Assembly (NCBI GenBank): GCA_046290815.1
Contig: JBKBUF010000030.1
Coordinates: 1-51,863 of the forward strand
DNA from: JBKBUF01 sp046290815
GTDB lineage: Bacteria; Bacteroidota; Bacteroidia; Cytophagales; Cytophagaceae
Direction of reading: 5' to 3'
Length of the DNA: 51,863 nt
A program made the translations under genes and the position numbers. The notes under the pieces were generated by a model. That model had not been told where the DNA came from. It was given only the letters and a program-made list of their open reading frames with translations, and searched no databases. Positions 1 to 8,284 of the stretch are shown piece after piece. Within the stretch, counting starts at the first letter, position 1. The number at the start of each line of letters is the position of its first letter.

Positions 1-89
1 ATCCACTCCTTTTCCAGTTTTGGATATGCTTATACATCTTTTTTTCCATATAAAATTTTTGCAGCAAAATTAATTCTGCTTAAATTCAG

Positions 90-539
90 ATGGAATATGT
101 AGTTGGTCGTAGGGATACAATAGCCATGCTAACTACTATAGATGCATCCGGCTGTTTGAGAAGTGTTCCCATGACTACTATGCAAACAGAATGCGAAGGA
201 TACATTTGGTTCTTTACGCATATGGATACGCACAAAGTGGAGGATATTAACAGAAGTAATTGTATCAATGTTTCTTACTCTGACAACCGAACCGAAACAT
301 ATGTTTCTCTAACCGGTCACGCTGAAATTGTAAGAGATATGCCAAAGATGGAATCGCTTTGGAAAGCTTCATTAAAAGAATATTTTCCTAAAGGACTTGA
401 AGATCCTAATCTGGCATTACTCAAAGTACATATCAAAGAAGCAGAGTACTGGGATAATAAACAGGGTAAGATGGTGCAGATTTGGGAAATGGAAAAAGAT
501 GCAGTTAGAGCAGAGTGGGGTATCTCAGCAGACTTATGA
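90..539 (+). CDS. Pyridoxamine 5'-phosphate oxidase-like (general stress protein 26-type) protein
   Basis: This is a 149-residue split-barrel flavin-binding-fold protein of the PNPOx-like/general stress protein 26 group, cytoplasmic, probably binding FMN or a related cofactor. The family strand pattern is clear: AMLTTIDASGCLRSVPM near residues 12-29, a GYIWFFTHMDTHKVEDI block around 37-53, and a C-terminal W-rich segment. True PNPOx activity is not implied; these proteins are usually of unknown substrate. The ATG at 90 has an in-frame TAA only seven bases upstream (81-83), so the usual N-terminal helix of about 15-20 residues before the first strand is missing. The protein may be naturally short or N-terminally decayed. 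It converges on the transpeptidase-fold gene downstream. Family assignment is good; substrate unknown. Confidence 0.8.
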   Translation: MEYVVGRRDTIAMLTTIDASGCLRSVPMTTMQTECEGYIWFFTHMDTHKVEDINRSNCINVSYSDNRTETYVSLTGHAEIVRDMPKMESLWKASLKEYFPKGLEDPNLALLKVHIKEAEYWDNKQGKMVQIWEMEKDAVRAEWGISADL

Positions 540-559
540 CCAGGATGGTCAGAATTTAT

Positions 560-640
560 TTGATTACAAGGATTACAGGATAGATTTTGGATGTTTGATA
601 ATGGATGTTGGATGAGGAATTGATTCTGAAAATTCCTTAT
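560..640. repeat. Weak degenerate GGAT-rich short-period array with small hairpin at a convergent junction
   Basis: Between the convergent genes ending at 539 and 682, the word GGAT recurs at roughly 6-11 base steps, followed by a 7-bp inverted repeat AGGAATT (615-621) / AATTCCT (631-637). It resembles the clearer heptad/octad arrays elsewhere in the window but is less regular. It is probably a transcript-end structure; confidence is limited. Confidence 0.35.
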
Positions 641-681
641 TTCTGATAATTCTGATTCAGACATCTGATTCATACTTCCAA

Positions 682-1407
682 TTATTGAAATTTATACTTT
701 CCATTCTCATCCGTACTTACCTTAGGTAAAGTCTTGCTTTTTTCGAAATTTTCATAGCCAGTCTTCAGATTTTGCCAGAAGGATAATAGCTCAGGATTGT
801 TTGCTGTGGATTGGAGGATTAGTTCATCATTAAATCGGAAAGGAAAAATATGTACCGGTATTTTACTTTGTCCTGCTGACTTTGCACATACTGCTGCTAT
901 GTAAATTTCTTTGATGGACTCATCGGTCATAGCCAGGCAACCTATGCTGGCGCAACTGCCATGAATGAAGATGTCACCGCCTAATGCGCTCTTATTTCCA
1001 AGTATCTGATCTGAACTGTTTGGATAATTAATACCCAAAGAAAGATGAAATGCACTGGATGGATTGAATCTGTCGATATGGTAAAATCCTTCAGGTACCT
1101 GATAGTCTCCCTGTTTTCTCTTAGGACCTAATGCTCCCGATGCTGCACATACCGGATAGGTTTTTATCAGCTTGTACACTTTGTCCCCCGGCTTCTTTGC
1201 CCACAATTCAAGCTTCCTTTCCTGTTTAAAAGCGCGTAAAAACAGATGACTATTTCTTAGCTCGAGCTGTTGTGCCTTATAAAGGTCACTTAGCTGCTTT
1301 TCTTTTTCCGTAAAGGCAGTCTTTACTCTTTGATATTTTAACTGCTGAGTAAAGAATCCCTCATCAGGAGGAAAGAAAATTAAAAGTAGTATAAGGAGGT
1401 AATCCAT
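682..1407 (-). CDS. YafK/DpaA-type L,D-transpeptidase-fold (YkuD) protein
   Basis: This 241-residue protein matches the YafK (DpaA) branch of the YkuD fold by memory of the E. coli sequence: a LRAFKQERKLELW strand, then SGALGPKRKQGDYQVPEGFY, then the active-site signature H149-G-S-C-A-S-I-G-C157 followed by LAM. H149 and C157 are the expected catalytic His and Cys. The C-terminal PVHIFPFRF segment and a late F-W-x-x-L-K-x-G-Y motif are also shared. The N-terminus is a short hydrophobic stretch ending before residue 20, so the protein is likely exported or anchored with the catalytic domain in the periplasm. In enterobacteria this enzyme detaches Braun lipoprotein from peptidoglycan; Bacteroidota lack that lipoprotein, so the substrate here is uncertain. 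It is a single gene reading towards the PNPOx-like gene. Confidence 0.88.
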   Translation of the reverse strand: MDYLLILLLIFFPPDEGFFTQQLKYQRVKTAFTEKEKQLSDLYKAQQLELRNSHLFLRAFKQERKLELWAKKPGDKVYKLIKTYPVCAASGALGPKRKQGDYQVPEGFYHIDRFNPSSAFHLSLGINYPNSSDQILGNKSALGGDIFIHGSCASIGCLAMTDESIKEIYIAAVCAKSAGQSKIPVHIFPFRFNDELILQSTANNPELLSFWQNLKTGYENFEKSKTLPKVSTDENGKYKFQ

Positions 1408-1441
1408 TCCGGTTATTGTTTAAGCCTAAGATAGGAATTTA

Positions 1442-1534
1442 ATGTTATATGTTGAATGATAAATGTTGAGAACCCTAACACCCTAACATCCTGACACATT
1501 AACACATTAACACTTTCAACTCTAAACTCTAAAC
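1442..1534. repeat. Heptad/octad repeat array downstream of the radical SAM gene
   Basis: Four heptads of type ATGTTGA run from 1442 to 1469. Six octads follow at 1473-1520 (CCCTAACA twice, TCCTGACA, CATTAACA twice, CTTTCAAC), then two heptads TCTAAAC to 1534, directly abutting the stop codon of the minus-strand radical SAM gene. The TGTT-rich left part and AACA-rich right part can pair imperfectly. The array fills most of the 127-base gap between two minus-strand genes. Confidence 0.7.
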
Positions 1535-2593
1535 TTAAAACAACTTCAACTGCCCCTTCACCGGCCTCTCAAACGCATTGCAGTTAAGTTCCGGCATGGT
1601 GCGACCTGACATGTACTTTTCTCTGGACAGGTGAAAAAGCTCAGCTACTGATTCTGCGATTTTGCCTTCTCCTCGCATCCGGGTGCCAAACCTGCTGTCA
1701 TTTAAATTTCCACCATGACATTCTTTTATCTGATTCAGGACCTTTTCTGCCCTGTCAGGAAACGTTTTCTCTATCCAGTCAGTAAAGATTTCCCCGATGG
1801 CACCATTCAGCCTTACCATTGTATATGCTGCAGATAAAGCTCCGTTGTCAGCAGCCATTTTAATGATCTCCGGTATTTCTGTATTGTTAAGAGATGGAAT
1901 TACCGGTGCTACCATTACATTTACCGGTATACCCTTATCTGAAAGTAATTTCACGGTTTGCATTCTGTTCTTCGCTGTAGAGGTTCTTGGTTCCAGCTTT
2001 TGTCTCAGGTCTTCGTTGAGAGATGTAATGGAAATATTTACATGCACCAGATTGTCCTTCGTCATTTCCTGTAATATATCAAGATCACGAAGAATCAAAC
2101 TGTTTTTGGTTATGATGCCTACAGGATTTTTAAACTTTAGCATCACCTCTAGTAATCGGCGTGTAATTTCTTTTTTCTTTTCTATGGGTTGATAACAGTC
2201 TGTATTGCCCGAAAGACCTATAGGAGTCGGAACATATTTGGGATTGTCAAAAAACTCTTCCAGTAACCCGGGAGCATTTACTTTTATGATGATGTTTCTT
2301 TCAAAATCCAGACCGGCACTGTATCCGTAGTACTGATGGCTATTCCGCGCATAGCAGTATATACAACCATGCTCGCAACCCTGATAAGGATTGATGGAAT
2401 AGTACATGCCGACATCAGGACTGTCCACTTTATTCACCACTTTTTTGGGGTGCTCTTTAAAGAATCGTGTTTTGGAATCAGAAAGCAATGGCTCGTCCAG
2501 CCCCTCAATATGCTCTGTTACATAGCTGTTCTTTAAAAACTTGTTGGGGGAGTTCATCTGAGACCCTCTTCCGCGAAATTCCTGATTGTTCAT
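1535..2593 (-). CDS. PA0069-family radical SAM protein
   Basis: This 352-residue protein carries the radical SAM cluster motif C73-x3-C77-x2-C80 (CEHGCIYC) after the family lead-in SINPYQG, placing it in the spore-photoproduct-lyase-like PA0069/Rv2578c group. Further family blocks are ARNSHQYYGYSAGLDFE, the LSGNTDCYQPIE block that probably contacts SAM, and the C-terminal RMRGEGKIAE segment. It should bind a [4Fe-4S] cluster and SAM and generate a 5'-deoxyadenosyl radical in the cytoplasm. The substrate of the group is not established, and photoproduct repair should not be assumed. The ATG at 2593 sits in a short gap after the J-domain gene (47 bases), so co-transcription is possible. Confidence 0.9.
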   Translation of the reverse strand: MNNQEFRGRGSQMNSPNKFLKNSYVTEHIEGLDEPLLSDSKTRFFKEHPKKVVNKVDSPDVGMYYSINPYQGCEHGCIYCYARNSHQYYGYSAGLDFERNIIIKVNAPGLLEEFFDNPKYVPTPIGLSGNTDCYQPIEKKKEITRRLLEVMLKFKNPVGIITKNSLILRDLDILQEMTKDNLVHVNISITSLNEDLRQKLEPRTSTAKNRMQTVKLLSDKGIPVNVMVAPVIPSLNNTEIPEIIKMAADNGALSAAYTMVRLNGAIGEIFTDWIEKTFPDRAEKVLNQIKECHGGNLNDSRFGTRMRGEGKIAESVAELFHLSREKYMSGRTMPELNCNAFERPVKGQLKLF

Positions 2594-2639
2594 ATATTTA
2601 GCAAAATGCTAAAAAAAATAGTAATTCGCAAAATCCGAA

Positions 2640-3176
2640 TCAGAAATATTTTTTCGACTCTTTAAACCAGTCGGTAGCCACTTTCATCAGGACTATTCCG
2701 GCGCATATGAATGGAAGCAGAAAAAACACCAGTACAAAATGGTAGGAAAGAATAAAGTAGGTGCAGGCAGCAATGATGGCCATACCGAAAATATACCCTG
2801 AAAAAAGTGCAAGGTAAATAAAGGTTTTGTACGGATAGTAATAGTATGAATTGCGAAGTCTTTCTCTGTTTTCCATAAACTCCTGATACCTTCTTCGCTC
2901 TTCTCTTTCCGCCATTTCTTTCTGCATGTTGACCCACCTGTTGTAGGCTGACATAGGATCGTGGTAGGTGTAAAACTGCTGGTCATACAAATACCTCTTA
3001 TTGCGGTCAGTAAGGGTTTCGTAGGCCTTGGTCAGTTGCTGGAATTTTAATTTGGCATCCGGTGAGGGATTTACATCAGGATGCAATTCTTTAGCCTTTC
3101 TTCTGAATGCTCTTTTTATTTCATCAGAAGAAGCATTTTGAGGCACACCCAGCAATTTGTAATAAGATCCCTCCAT
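2640..3176 (-). CDS. Membrane-anchored J-domain (DnaJ-like) protein
   Basis: The N-terminal ~70 residues form a J domain: YYKLLGVPQNASSDEIKRAF, then the invariant H32-P33-D34 that stimulates Hsp70 (DnaK) ATPase, then the FQQLTKAYETL helix. A charged Glu/Arg-rich linker (about 85-112) leads to two predicted membrane helices between about residues 117 and 167. There is no Gly/Phe region, zinc-finger or DnaJ C-terminal domain, so it is not the housekeeping DnaJ but a type III co-chaperone presumably recruiting DnaK to the inner membrane. It is 178 residues long. The client is unknown. Confidence 0.88.
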   Translation of the reverse strand: MEGSYYKLLGVPQNASSDEIKRAFRRKAKELHPDVNPSPDAKLKFQQLTKAYETLTDRNKRYLYDQQFYTYHDPMSAYNRWVNMQKEMAEREERRRYQEFMENRERLRNSYYYYPYKTFIYLALFSGYIFGMAIIAACTYFILSYHFVLVFFLLPFICAGIVLMKVATDWFKESKKYF

Positions 3177-3218
3177 TTACATGCTATATTAATCAAAATA
3201 TTTCCGGGATTAAATACC

Positions 3219-5255
3219 TCAGAAGTGAAATCTCAGTTGAAATTTTATATCTGATCTTTTGTTTCCCTCAATCTCCTCATTCCCTGAACCTACTTTTTCT
3301 CTATCATGAAAACTGAATAAACTATATCTGATCCAGGCTTCTGTAGAGTGATTTAATTTACAGTTCAGCATAAGATAGCTGCGAAATCCTTTTCCATAAT
3401 ATGGCACCATTGAAAATGAATACAGAAGATCTCTTTCATATACATAAGTTCTTGTGTCATAATTTTCTGCATCAAACAATGCCGCCCTCATACTGAATGT
3501 AAATGGCCTTACTTTAATGTTTACATCCTGTATAAGAAAATAACCTGAAAATCTCTGTGTGGTTATGCTGTAATTTGTTATAACCATTTGCGAGTGAATA
3601 TCCAGGTTGAAATTCAGCTTATGAAACAGTGAAACTGAAAATTGCTGTTTATCGAACTCGCTTGTGTTGTATGTAAGGGAACCGGTTTCTGTATTTTTTT
3701 CTTTATTTTCTTTTCTGAATAATATGAAAAGTCTGGTGTTTCGGCCTGGAGTGTAAGTTGTATTGACCATCAAATCTCTGCCGCCATTTATGGAATAGGA
3801 CTGGTACCTCATCCATTTGAATCTGTAAAAATCATAATACGCGCCAGCTGTCCATTTTTTGTTGAGTTTATACTTTATCCCAAAGTAAACCCCTTCTTCA
3901 TTTTGAGCATTGGTATTTTCTGAAAAACTGTTGGAATAGAATGAATGAAAGCCAGGATCAAAATTTCTGTAAAGCATAGAGAAATCTATCTTTGATGTCA
4001 GACCTGCCAGCATACCTGCTAATACTGCTTTTCCTCCTGGAGAAATAGCTGCCTCCGAAAATAAATTGAAATTGTAAATATTATATGTCGTATAAATGCT
4101 TCCGGTCTGATTATTATTACCCTTAAAATAAAATTTGTTGTACAATGTCGGCTTTCTTTCAATATGTCTGTCGAATTGGCTGTATATATAATTTAAACCA
4201 ATACAGAATTTACTTTTCGAATTATTATAGTGAATATTAAAACCTGCATCCTGTTGTCTTATTTGCTTTCTTCCTTTAATTTCTGTTTCTGTCCGGTGAT
4301 AGCCGCTCTCCGGAAGACTAATATACATTGTATCTCTGCTATTGATGTTTCCATCAATATTTTTATCTGAATAAAATAAAGTCCACTTTAATCCTACGGT
4401 TTGAAGAGTAATACCACCTCCTCTGAAAAATCCCTGCTCCATAACAGATGTATATTTTCTCATACCTAATGTTGTTCTCCTTACTGTATTGATCGGTTCT
4501 GTAGATTTGCCTGCAAATAATCCTGATCCGAATACAAGTCCCTGTCCTGTCTGCATCTGAAAATCTCCTACACATAGTGCATTGATATTTTTTATATTGT
4601 ACAATGCCGCATGCCAGGAAACAAAATCAAATCCGTAATATCTTTCATCGGGTTTCCATCTGAATTTCTCCCCCGGATCTTTCTCCATGGTAATTCCTAT
4701 GCTATACTGATTTGCTTTTGCACTTATGATTCTGGTATAAACTTTGAAAGGATCTCCTGCATACTTTCCATTCATATATCCTTTTTTGTTTTCTATTACT
4801 TTTTCAGTCTTAAAAATGATGTTGAGATTTTCAGTCTCAAATATATTGGATGCAATCTCAGTGAGTCTGTTTCCGGTTGTCACCTGAACACTGACAAACA
4901 AAATGAATTTTTCAATTGTCTGCATATCAAATTCAGGTATCACCTGCAGTTCGTACATGGATATAATTTTTCCGGCCTGTTGCCTGTATTGTATGAAATT
5001 TCTGACCTGATTGGGAGAAAGAAAAAAGAACACATTTAGCTCTTCTTCGCTTATGGTATTTACATTCGCCGGATGCAGATATAACATCATCAATTGTTCA
5101 TATATAGCTTCAGTTTGTTCGCTTGATTCCACAGGTCCGAGCATATTGTAAATTATTTCTTCAGCTTTGGAGGCTTTATCAATATGCTGACAATAGGCAA
5201 ACCTGGAGAAAATAATCAGAAAGAAAATGAGTACCTGTATTTTAAAGACTGCCAT
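3219..5255 (-). CDS. Helix-hairpin-helix domain outer-membrane beta-barrel protein
   Basis: The protein has 678 residues with a signal peptide (cleavage near residue 22, after FAYC-Q). Residues about 65-125 contain helix-hairpin-helix-like repeats (EELNVFFFLSPNQVRNFIQY, then GKIISMYELQVIPEFD), the ComEA-like fold that normally contacts DNA. The remaining ~500 residues are amphipathic, aromatic-rich strands ending in a terminal Phe (FQLRFHF), typical of an outer-membrane barrel. This HHH-plus-barrel architecture is recurrent in Bacteroidota, but its job is not established; DNA uptake is a possible but untested role. Its start overlaps the 3' end of the PorV-like gene by 14 bases, so the two are translationally coupled. 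It has no T9SS sorting domain. Confidence 0.8.
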   Translation of the reverse strand: MAVFKIQVLIFFLIIFSRFAYCQHIDKASKAEEIIYNMLGPVESSEQTEAIYEQLMMLYLHPANVNTISEEELNVFFFLSPNQVRNFIQYRQQAGKIISMYELQVIPEFDMQTIEKFILFVSVQVTTGNRLTEIASNIFETENLNIIFKTEKVIENKKGYMNGKYAGDPFKVYTRIISAKANQYSIGITMEKDPGEKFRWKPDERYYGFDFVSWHAALYNIKNINALCVGDFQMQTGQGLVFGSGLFAGKSTEPINTVRRTTLGMRKYTSVMEQGFFRGGGITLQTVGLKWTLFYSDKNIDGNINSRDTMYISLPESGYHRTETEIKGRKQIRQQDAGFNIHYNNSKSKFCIGLNYIYSQFDRHIERKPTLYNKFYFKGNNNQTGSIYTTYNIYNFNLFSEAAISPGGKAVLAGMLAGLTSKIDFSMLYRNFDPGFHSFYSNSFSENTNAQNEEGVYFGIKYKLNKKWTAGAYYDFYRFKWMRYQSYSINGGRDLMVNTTYTPGRNTRLFILFRKENKEKNTETGSLTYNTSEFDKQQFSVSLFHKLNFNLDIHSQMVITNYSITTQRFSGYFLIQDVNIKVRPFTFSMRAALFDAENYDTRTYVYERDLLYSFSMVPYYGKGFRSYLMLNCKLNHSTEAWIRYSLFSFHDREKVGSGNEEIEGNKRSDIKFQLRFHF

Positions 5256-6102
5256 TTTTCTTCACTGTATTTTTATTTGAGTGAATTATTTCATCAGGTA
5301 CTATGGAAATGCTCATGGTATGAGTGAATCCTAGGGTGAGATGGTAACTTCCGGTGTATTGCCATTTAAATCCCTTCCATTGAATACCTGTGCCAAGGTA
5401 CCATCTTGAAGGTTCGGAAGAAAAGCCTGTTCCGATGTGAAAATTTTCTGTAAAGAAGTATTCGCCTCCTGCTTTAAACATTGGTTTGTAACGGACATCC
5501 TTTTCTGTCTCTCCATACAGCTTTATTTTTTTGTCGGGCTCATATGCAATACCTAATCTTAATACCGTAGGCATGTATTCCCTGTTCGCTTTATTCATTT
5601 TTGCCTGATTGAGATTATACAGTGAAGCTCCTATCAGCAGGTGATTCCCAAGTTTCGCACTTCCTCCTATGGTAAGCAGGAGTTTGTTAACTGACTGTTG
5701 CTCTTCGATAAGCAATTGATAATATTCTGCTCTGGCGCCAAAAGAGTAATTGTCTACCAGATGGGAAAAACCCAGCAAAAGTCTTGTTTCATTAAACAAT
5801 GCATTGCCAAATCTGGTGAATCCCGCAGAGAGAGATGAATTATTAAATGGATGAAGATAAACCAGGGTTGCTCGGTTTAATTCAGATATGCCATACCTGT
5901 TTTCAAAATCAAATCCGAATACCAGACCTGTTTTTGCATGTACAGACATAGCAGGATTGTTGTACAGAGACCATTCATCTGCAAGTGCAGAAGAGGCTTG
6001 TGCAAGACTTTTATTTCTTGCACCTGCAGACACTGGGTCTCCGCCTGCTCTGCCGGAATATACCATTACCAGCAGGCAGATGCTGAGCATAAGACCTTTC
6101 AT
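5242..6102 (-). CDS. PorV/PorQ-like outer-membrane protein
   Basis: This is a 286-residue exported protein with an N-terminal signal peptide (about residues 1-19) and a family start typical of PorV/PorQ and FadL-related barrels: GARNKSLAQASSALADEWSLYNNPA. The rest alternates hydrophobic and polar residues in beta-strand fashion (for example LLLTIGGSAKLGNHLLIGAS and FHIGTGFSSEPSRWYLGTGI). It is the first gene of a two-gene minus-strand unit and overlaps the HHH-barrel gene by 14 bases, suggesting one complex or pathway. PorV and PorQ themselves serve the T9SS, but this protein may be a paralogue with another job; I infer only outer-membrane localisation. Confidence 0.75.
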   Translation of the reverse strand: MKGLMLSICLLVMVYSGRAGGDPVSAGARNKSLAQASSALADEWSLYNNPAMSVHAKTGLVFGFDFENRYGISELNRATLVYLHPFNNSSLSAGFTRFGNALFNETRLLLGFSHLVDNYSFGARAEYYQLLIEEQQSVNKLLLTIGGSAKLGNHLLIGASLYNLNQAKMNKANREYMPTVLRLGIAYEPDKKIKLYGETEKDVRYKPMFKAGGEYFFTENFHIGTGFSSEPSRWYLGTGIQWKGFKWQYTGSYHLTLGFTHTMSISIVPDEIIHSNKNTVKKNGSL

Positions 6103-6228
6103 GACTTATTTTCGAAATGCTCAGCTAATAATTGTTGTGGTTTGATTGGTAAAAGAAGAATTCATTGTCCATAGCTTTTGGTTGGCCAAATGTAGAAAAA
6201 TCGGAAAAAAATAAAAAGGGTCTTGATT

Positions 6229-6259
6229 ATCCATCATCCAAACATCCAATATCCCCTCC
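6229..6259. repeat. Short ATCCANNN octad-like array in a divergent intergenic region
   Basis: ATCCATC (6229), ATCCAAAC (6236), ATCCAATA (6244) and TCCCCTCC (6252) form a four-unit, roughly 8-base periodic array. It lies in the 238-base gap between the divergent PorV-like and YwqK-repeat genes, so unlike most arrays in the window it is 5' to both neighbours. No convincing hairpin partner is seen. No clear Bacteroidota -33/-7 promoter could be fixed in this gap. Confidence 0.5.
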
Positions 6260-6340
6260 TTCAAACCGTTTAAATAATTATTGGAATATTTCTTGCCTTT
6301 CCATAATTTAAGGGATTGTATATTGATTTTATCCTCATCT

Positions 6341-8284
6341 ATGTCACGGTTTTATTTATTTACCTGGTTTCTTTTCTGTTTCTCATACCTTTCTTTGGCT
6401 CAGGCTGTTAAAGAGGACGGTCCTGCAGTTTTTTACCATAAAAACGGCTCCAAATCCATAGAAGCACATTTTGTTAACGGAAAGGAAGAGGGTTCTTGGA
6501 AGGAATTTTATGCTGATGGAAGACTTAAAGTGGATGGTGGATTTAAAGGAGGAAAACAACATGGCACCTGGAAAGAGTACTATTCGAGCGGACAAGGCTC
6601 TGTTGATGGCAGGTATGAAGCAGGAAATAAAGAAGGTAGCTGGAAGGAATACTACCCTTCAGGACAAATTAAAATTGATGGCAATTTTGATAAAGGTAAA
6701 AGAAACGGAAGCTGGAAAGAATATTACGAAAACGGTAAGCTTTATTTCGAATGTAACTACAAGCAGGATAATGAAGACGGGATGATGAGGAAATTTTATA
6801 TCTCCGGTACAGTTGAGAGGGAAGGTGCTTTTATTGACGGTAAAGAAGAAGGAGAATGGAAAACCTTTCATGAAAATGGAAAAATTTCTTCTAGAGGTTA
6901 TTTCAAAAACGGCAAAGCCCACGGACAATGGGAAGAGTTTTTTTCCGGTGGACAAAAACTCTGTGTGGGTCAATATGCAGATGATCTGCCTGATGGTGAT
7001 TGGAAGTATTATTATGAAAACGGACAGCTGAAAGCAAGAGAGATTTGGGTGAAAGGTAAACTTCAATCTGTACCTGGCTACTATGATGAAACAGGAATAG
7101 GTCTGAATGCAGGTACGCTTAAAGACGGAAGCGGTAAAAGATTGTACTATTATCCGAAAGGAAAACTGATGGCTGAAGTTAATTATGCCGAAGGAGTTCA
7201 GGACGGTCCTTCCAAATCTTATTATGAAGATGGCAAGGTGAAGGCAGAACTCAGTTTTAAAAATGGCAAGGAGGAAGGTATGATGAAAGAATACCATAAA
7301 AACGGTAAGCTTGCAGCAGAAACCTTCTGGGTAGATGGAAAAGAAAACGGAATATTCAGACAATATGATGAAGAAGGCAGGATTTACATTATTGGTTTTT
7401 ATAAAGCAGGGCAGGAAGATAGTTTATGGACACAGTTTCATGACAATGGCAATATCCTTTCACAGGGTTACTACATCGATGGATTAAGAGAAGGAAAGTG
7501 GATGGAATTTTATCCGGAAGCGGAAGATACCATTGCCTCAGTAGGTATCTATGTAAAAGGAAAGCAGGAAGGGCTTTGGAAAGAATTTTACCGTGATGGT
7601 ACTGTTGCTTCAGAAGGCGAGTATGAAGACGGACTTAAAATAGGGGAATGGAAAAGCTACTTCGAAAACGGCAAACTTTCCATGCATGGACATTTTCTTT
7701 TCGGACTTGAGGATGGCCCATGGAAAATATATTTTGAAAACGGAAACCTGCATTCAGAAGGTGGTTATTCTTCCGGACTGGAACAAGGGTACTGGAAAGA
7801 ATATCATGAAAACGGAAAGCTTTCTTCCGAAGGAAACTATATAGCAGGAAAAGAAGATGGTGTATGGAAATATTATTGGGACAACGAACAGCTCATGCAG
7901 GAAGAAACCTGGGAAAATGGCAAAATGATGTCAGCAGGAGATGTTTATTCCAAAGAAGGAAAAGTATTGTTAAAGTCATCTATAAAAGGTGGTAACGGAT
8001 ACACTAAAAGTTTTCATGCCAGCGGAAAAGTTGCAGCTGAAGGAAATATTCAAAATGGATTGCCGGAAGGAAAATGGAAGTACTATCATGAAAATGGAAT
8101 AATATCCGGTGAAGGTGAAATGAAGCAGGGAAAACGCACAGGATTGTGGAAGTTTTACGTAAACACCGGAAAACTTCAGGCTGAAGGAAATTATAAGGAT
8201 GATGAATTATCGGGAGTCTGGAAATTTTACGAGCAGGGAAGAATTAAAGAGATTAAAAATTATGATGAAGATACTGAAGAATAA
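6341..8284 (+). CDS. Exported YwqK/MORN-2 repeat protein (24 repeats)
   Basis: I start the gene at the ATG at 6341 (upstream in-frame extension to 6281 begins with TTG), because it opens a clean signal peptide of about 21 residues ending in SLAQA. The mature 625-residue protein is almost entirely about 24 tandem repeats of ~23 residues with consensus G-x-W-K-x-Y-Y-x-x-G-K-L-x-x-E-G-x-Y-x-x-G-K-x-E/D. This is the MORN_2 repeat of the YwqK family, predicted to form an extended beta-hairpin ribbon. Two longer irregular units (around EIWVKGKLQSVPGYYDETG and ETWENGKMMSAGDVYSKEG) split the array into blocks of about 9, 11 and 4 repeats. Databases often call YwqK an antitoxin; nothing here supports a toxin partner. 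It is likely periplasmic or surface. The next gene is a shorter paralogue overlapping its 3' end. Confidence 0.85.
   Translation: MSRFYLFTWFLFCFSYLSLAQAVKEDGPAVFYHKNGSKSIEAHFVNGKEEGSWKEFYADGRLKVDGGFKGGKQHGTWKEYYSSGQGSVDGRYEAGNKEGSWKEYYPSGQIKIDGNFDKGKRNGSWKEYYENGKLYFECNYKQDNEDGMMRKFYISGTVEREGAFIDGKEEGEWKTFHENGKISSRGYFKNGKAHGQWEEFFSGGQKLCVGQYADDLPDGDWKYYYENGQLKAREIWVKGKLQSVPGYYDETGIGLNAGTLKDGSGKRLYYYPKGKLMAEVNYAEGVQDGPSKSYYEDGKVKAELSFKNGKEEGMMKEYHKNGKLAAETFWVDGKENGIFRQYDEEGRIYIIGFYKAGQEDSLWTQFHDNGNILSQGYYIDGLREGKWMEFYPEAEDTIASVGIYVKGKQEGLWKEFYRDGTVASEGEYEDGLKIGEWKSYFENGKLSMHGHFLFGLEDGPWKIYFENGNLHSEGGYSSGLEQGYWKEYHENGKLSSEGNYIAGKEDGVWKYYWDNEQLMQEETWENGKMMSAGDVYSKEGKVLLKSSIKGGNGYTKSFHASGKVAAEGNIQNGLPEGKWKYYHENGIISGEGEMKQGKRTGLWKFYVNTGKLQAEGNYKDDELSGVWKFYEQGRIKEIKNYDEDTEE

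Noticed and set aside
1797..2192. 131-residue plus-strand open frame inside the radical SAM gene
   Set aside because: The opposite strand encodes a complete radical SAM protein with cluster motif; this frame is its shadow.
4611..5039. 142-residue plus-strand open frame inside the HHH-barrel gene
   Set aside because: It lacks recognisable features and lies fully within a convincing minus-strand gene.
6659..7363. 234-residue minus-strand open frame antisense to the long YwqK-repeat gene
   Set aside because: It is the mirror of a periodic coding sequence: its product is a Phe/Ile-rich pseudo-repeat with no family features, while the plus strand has a signal peptide and canonical MORN_2 repeats.
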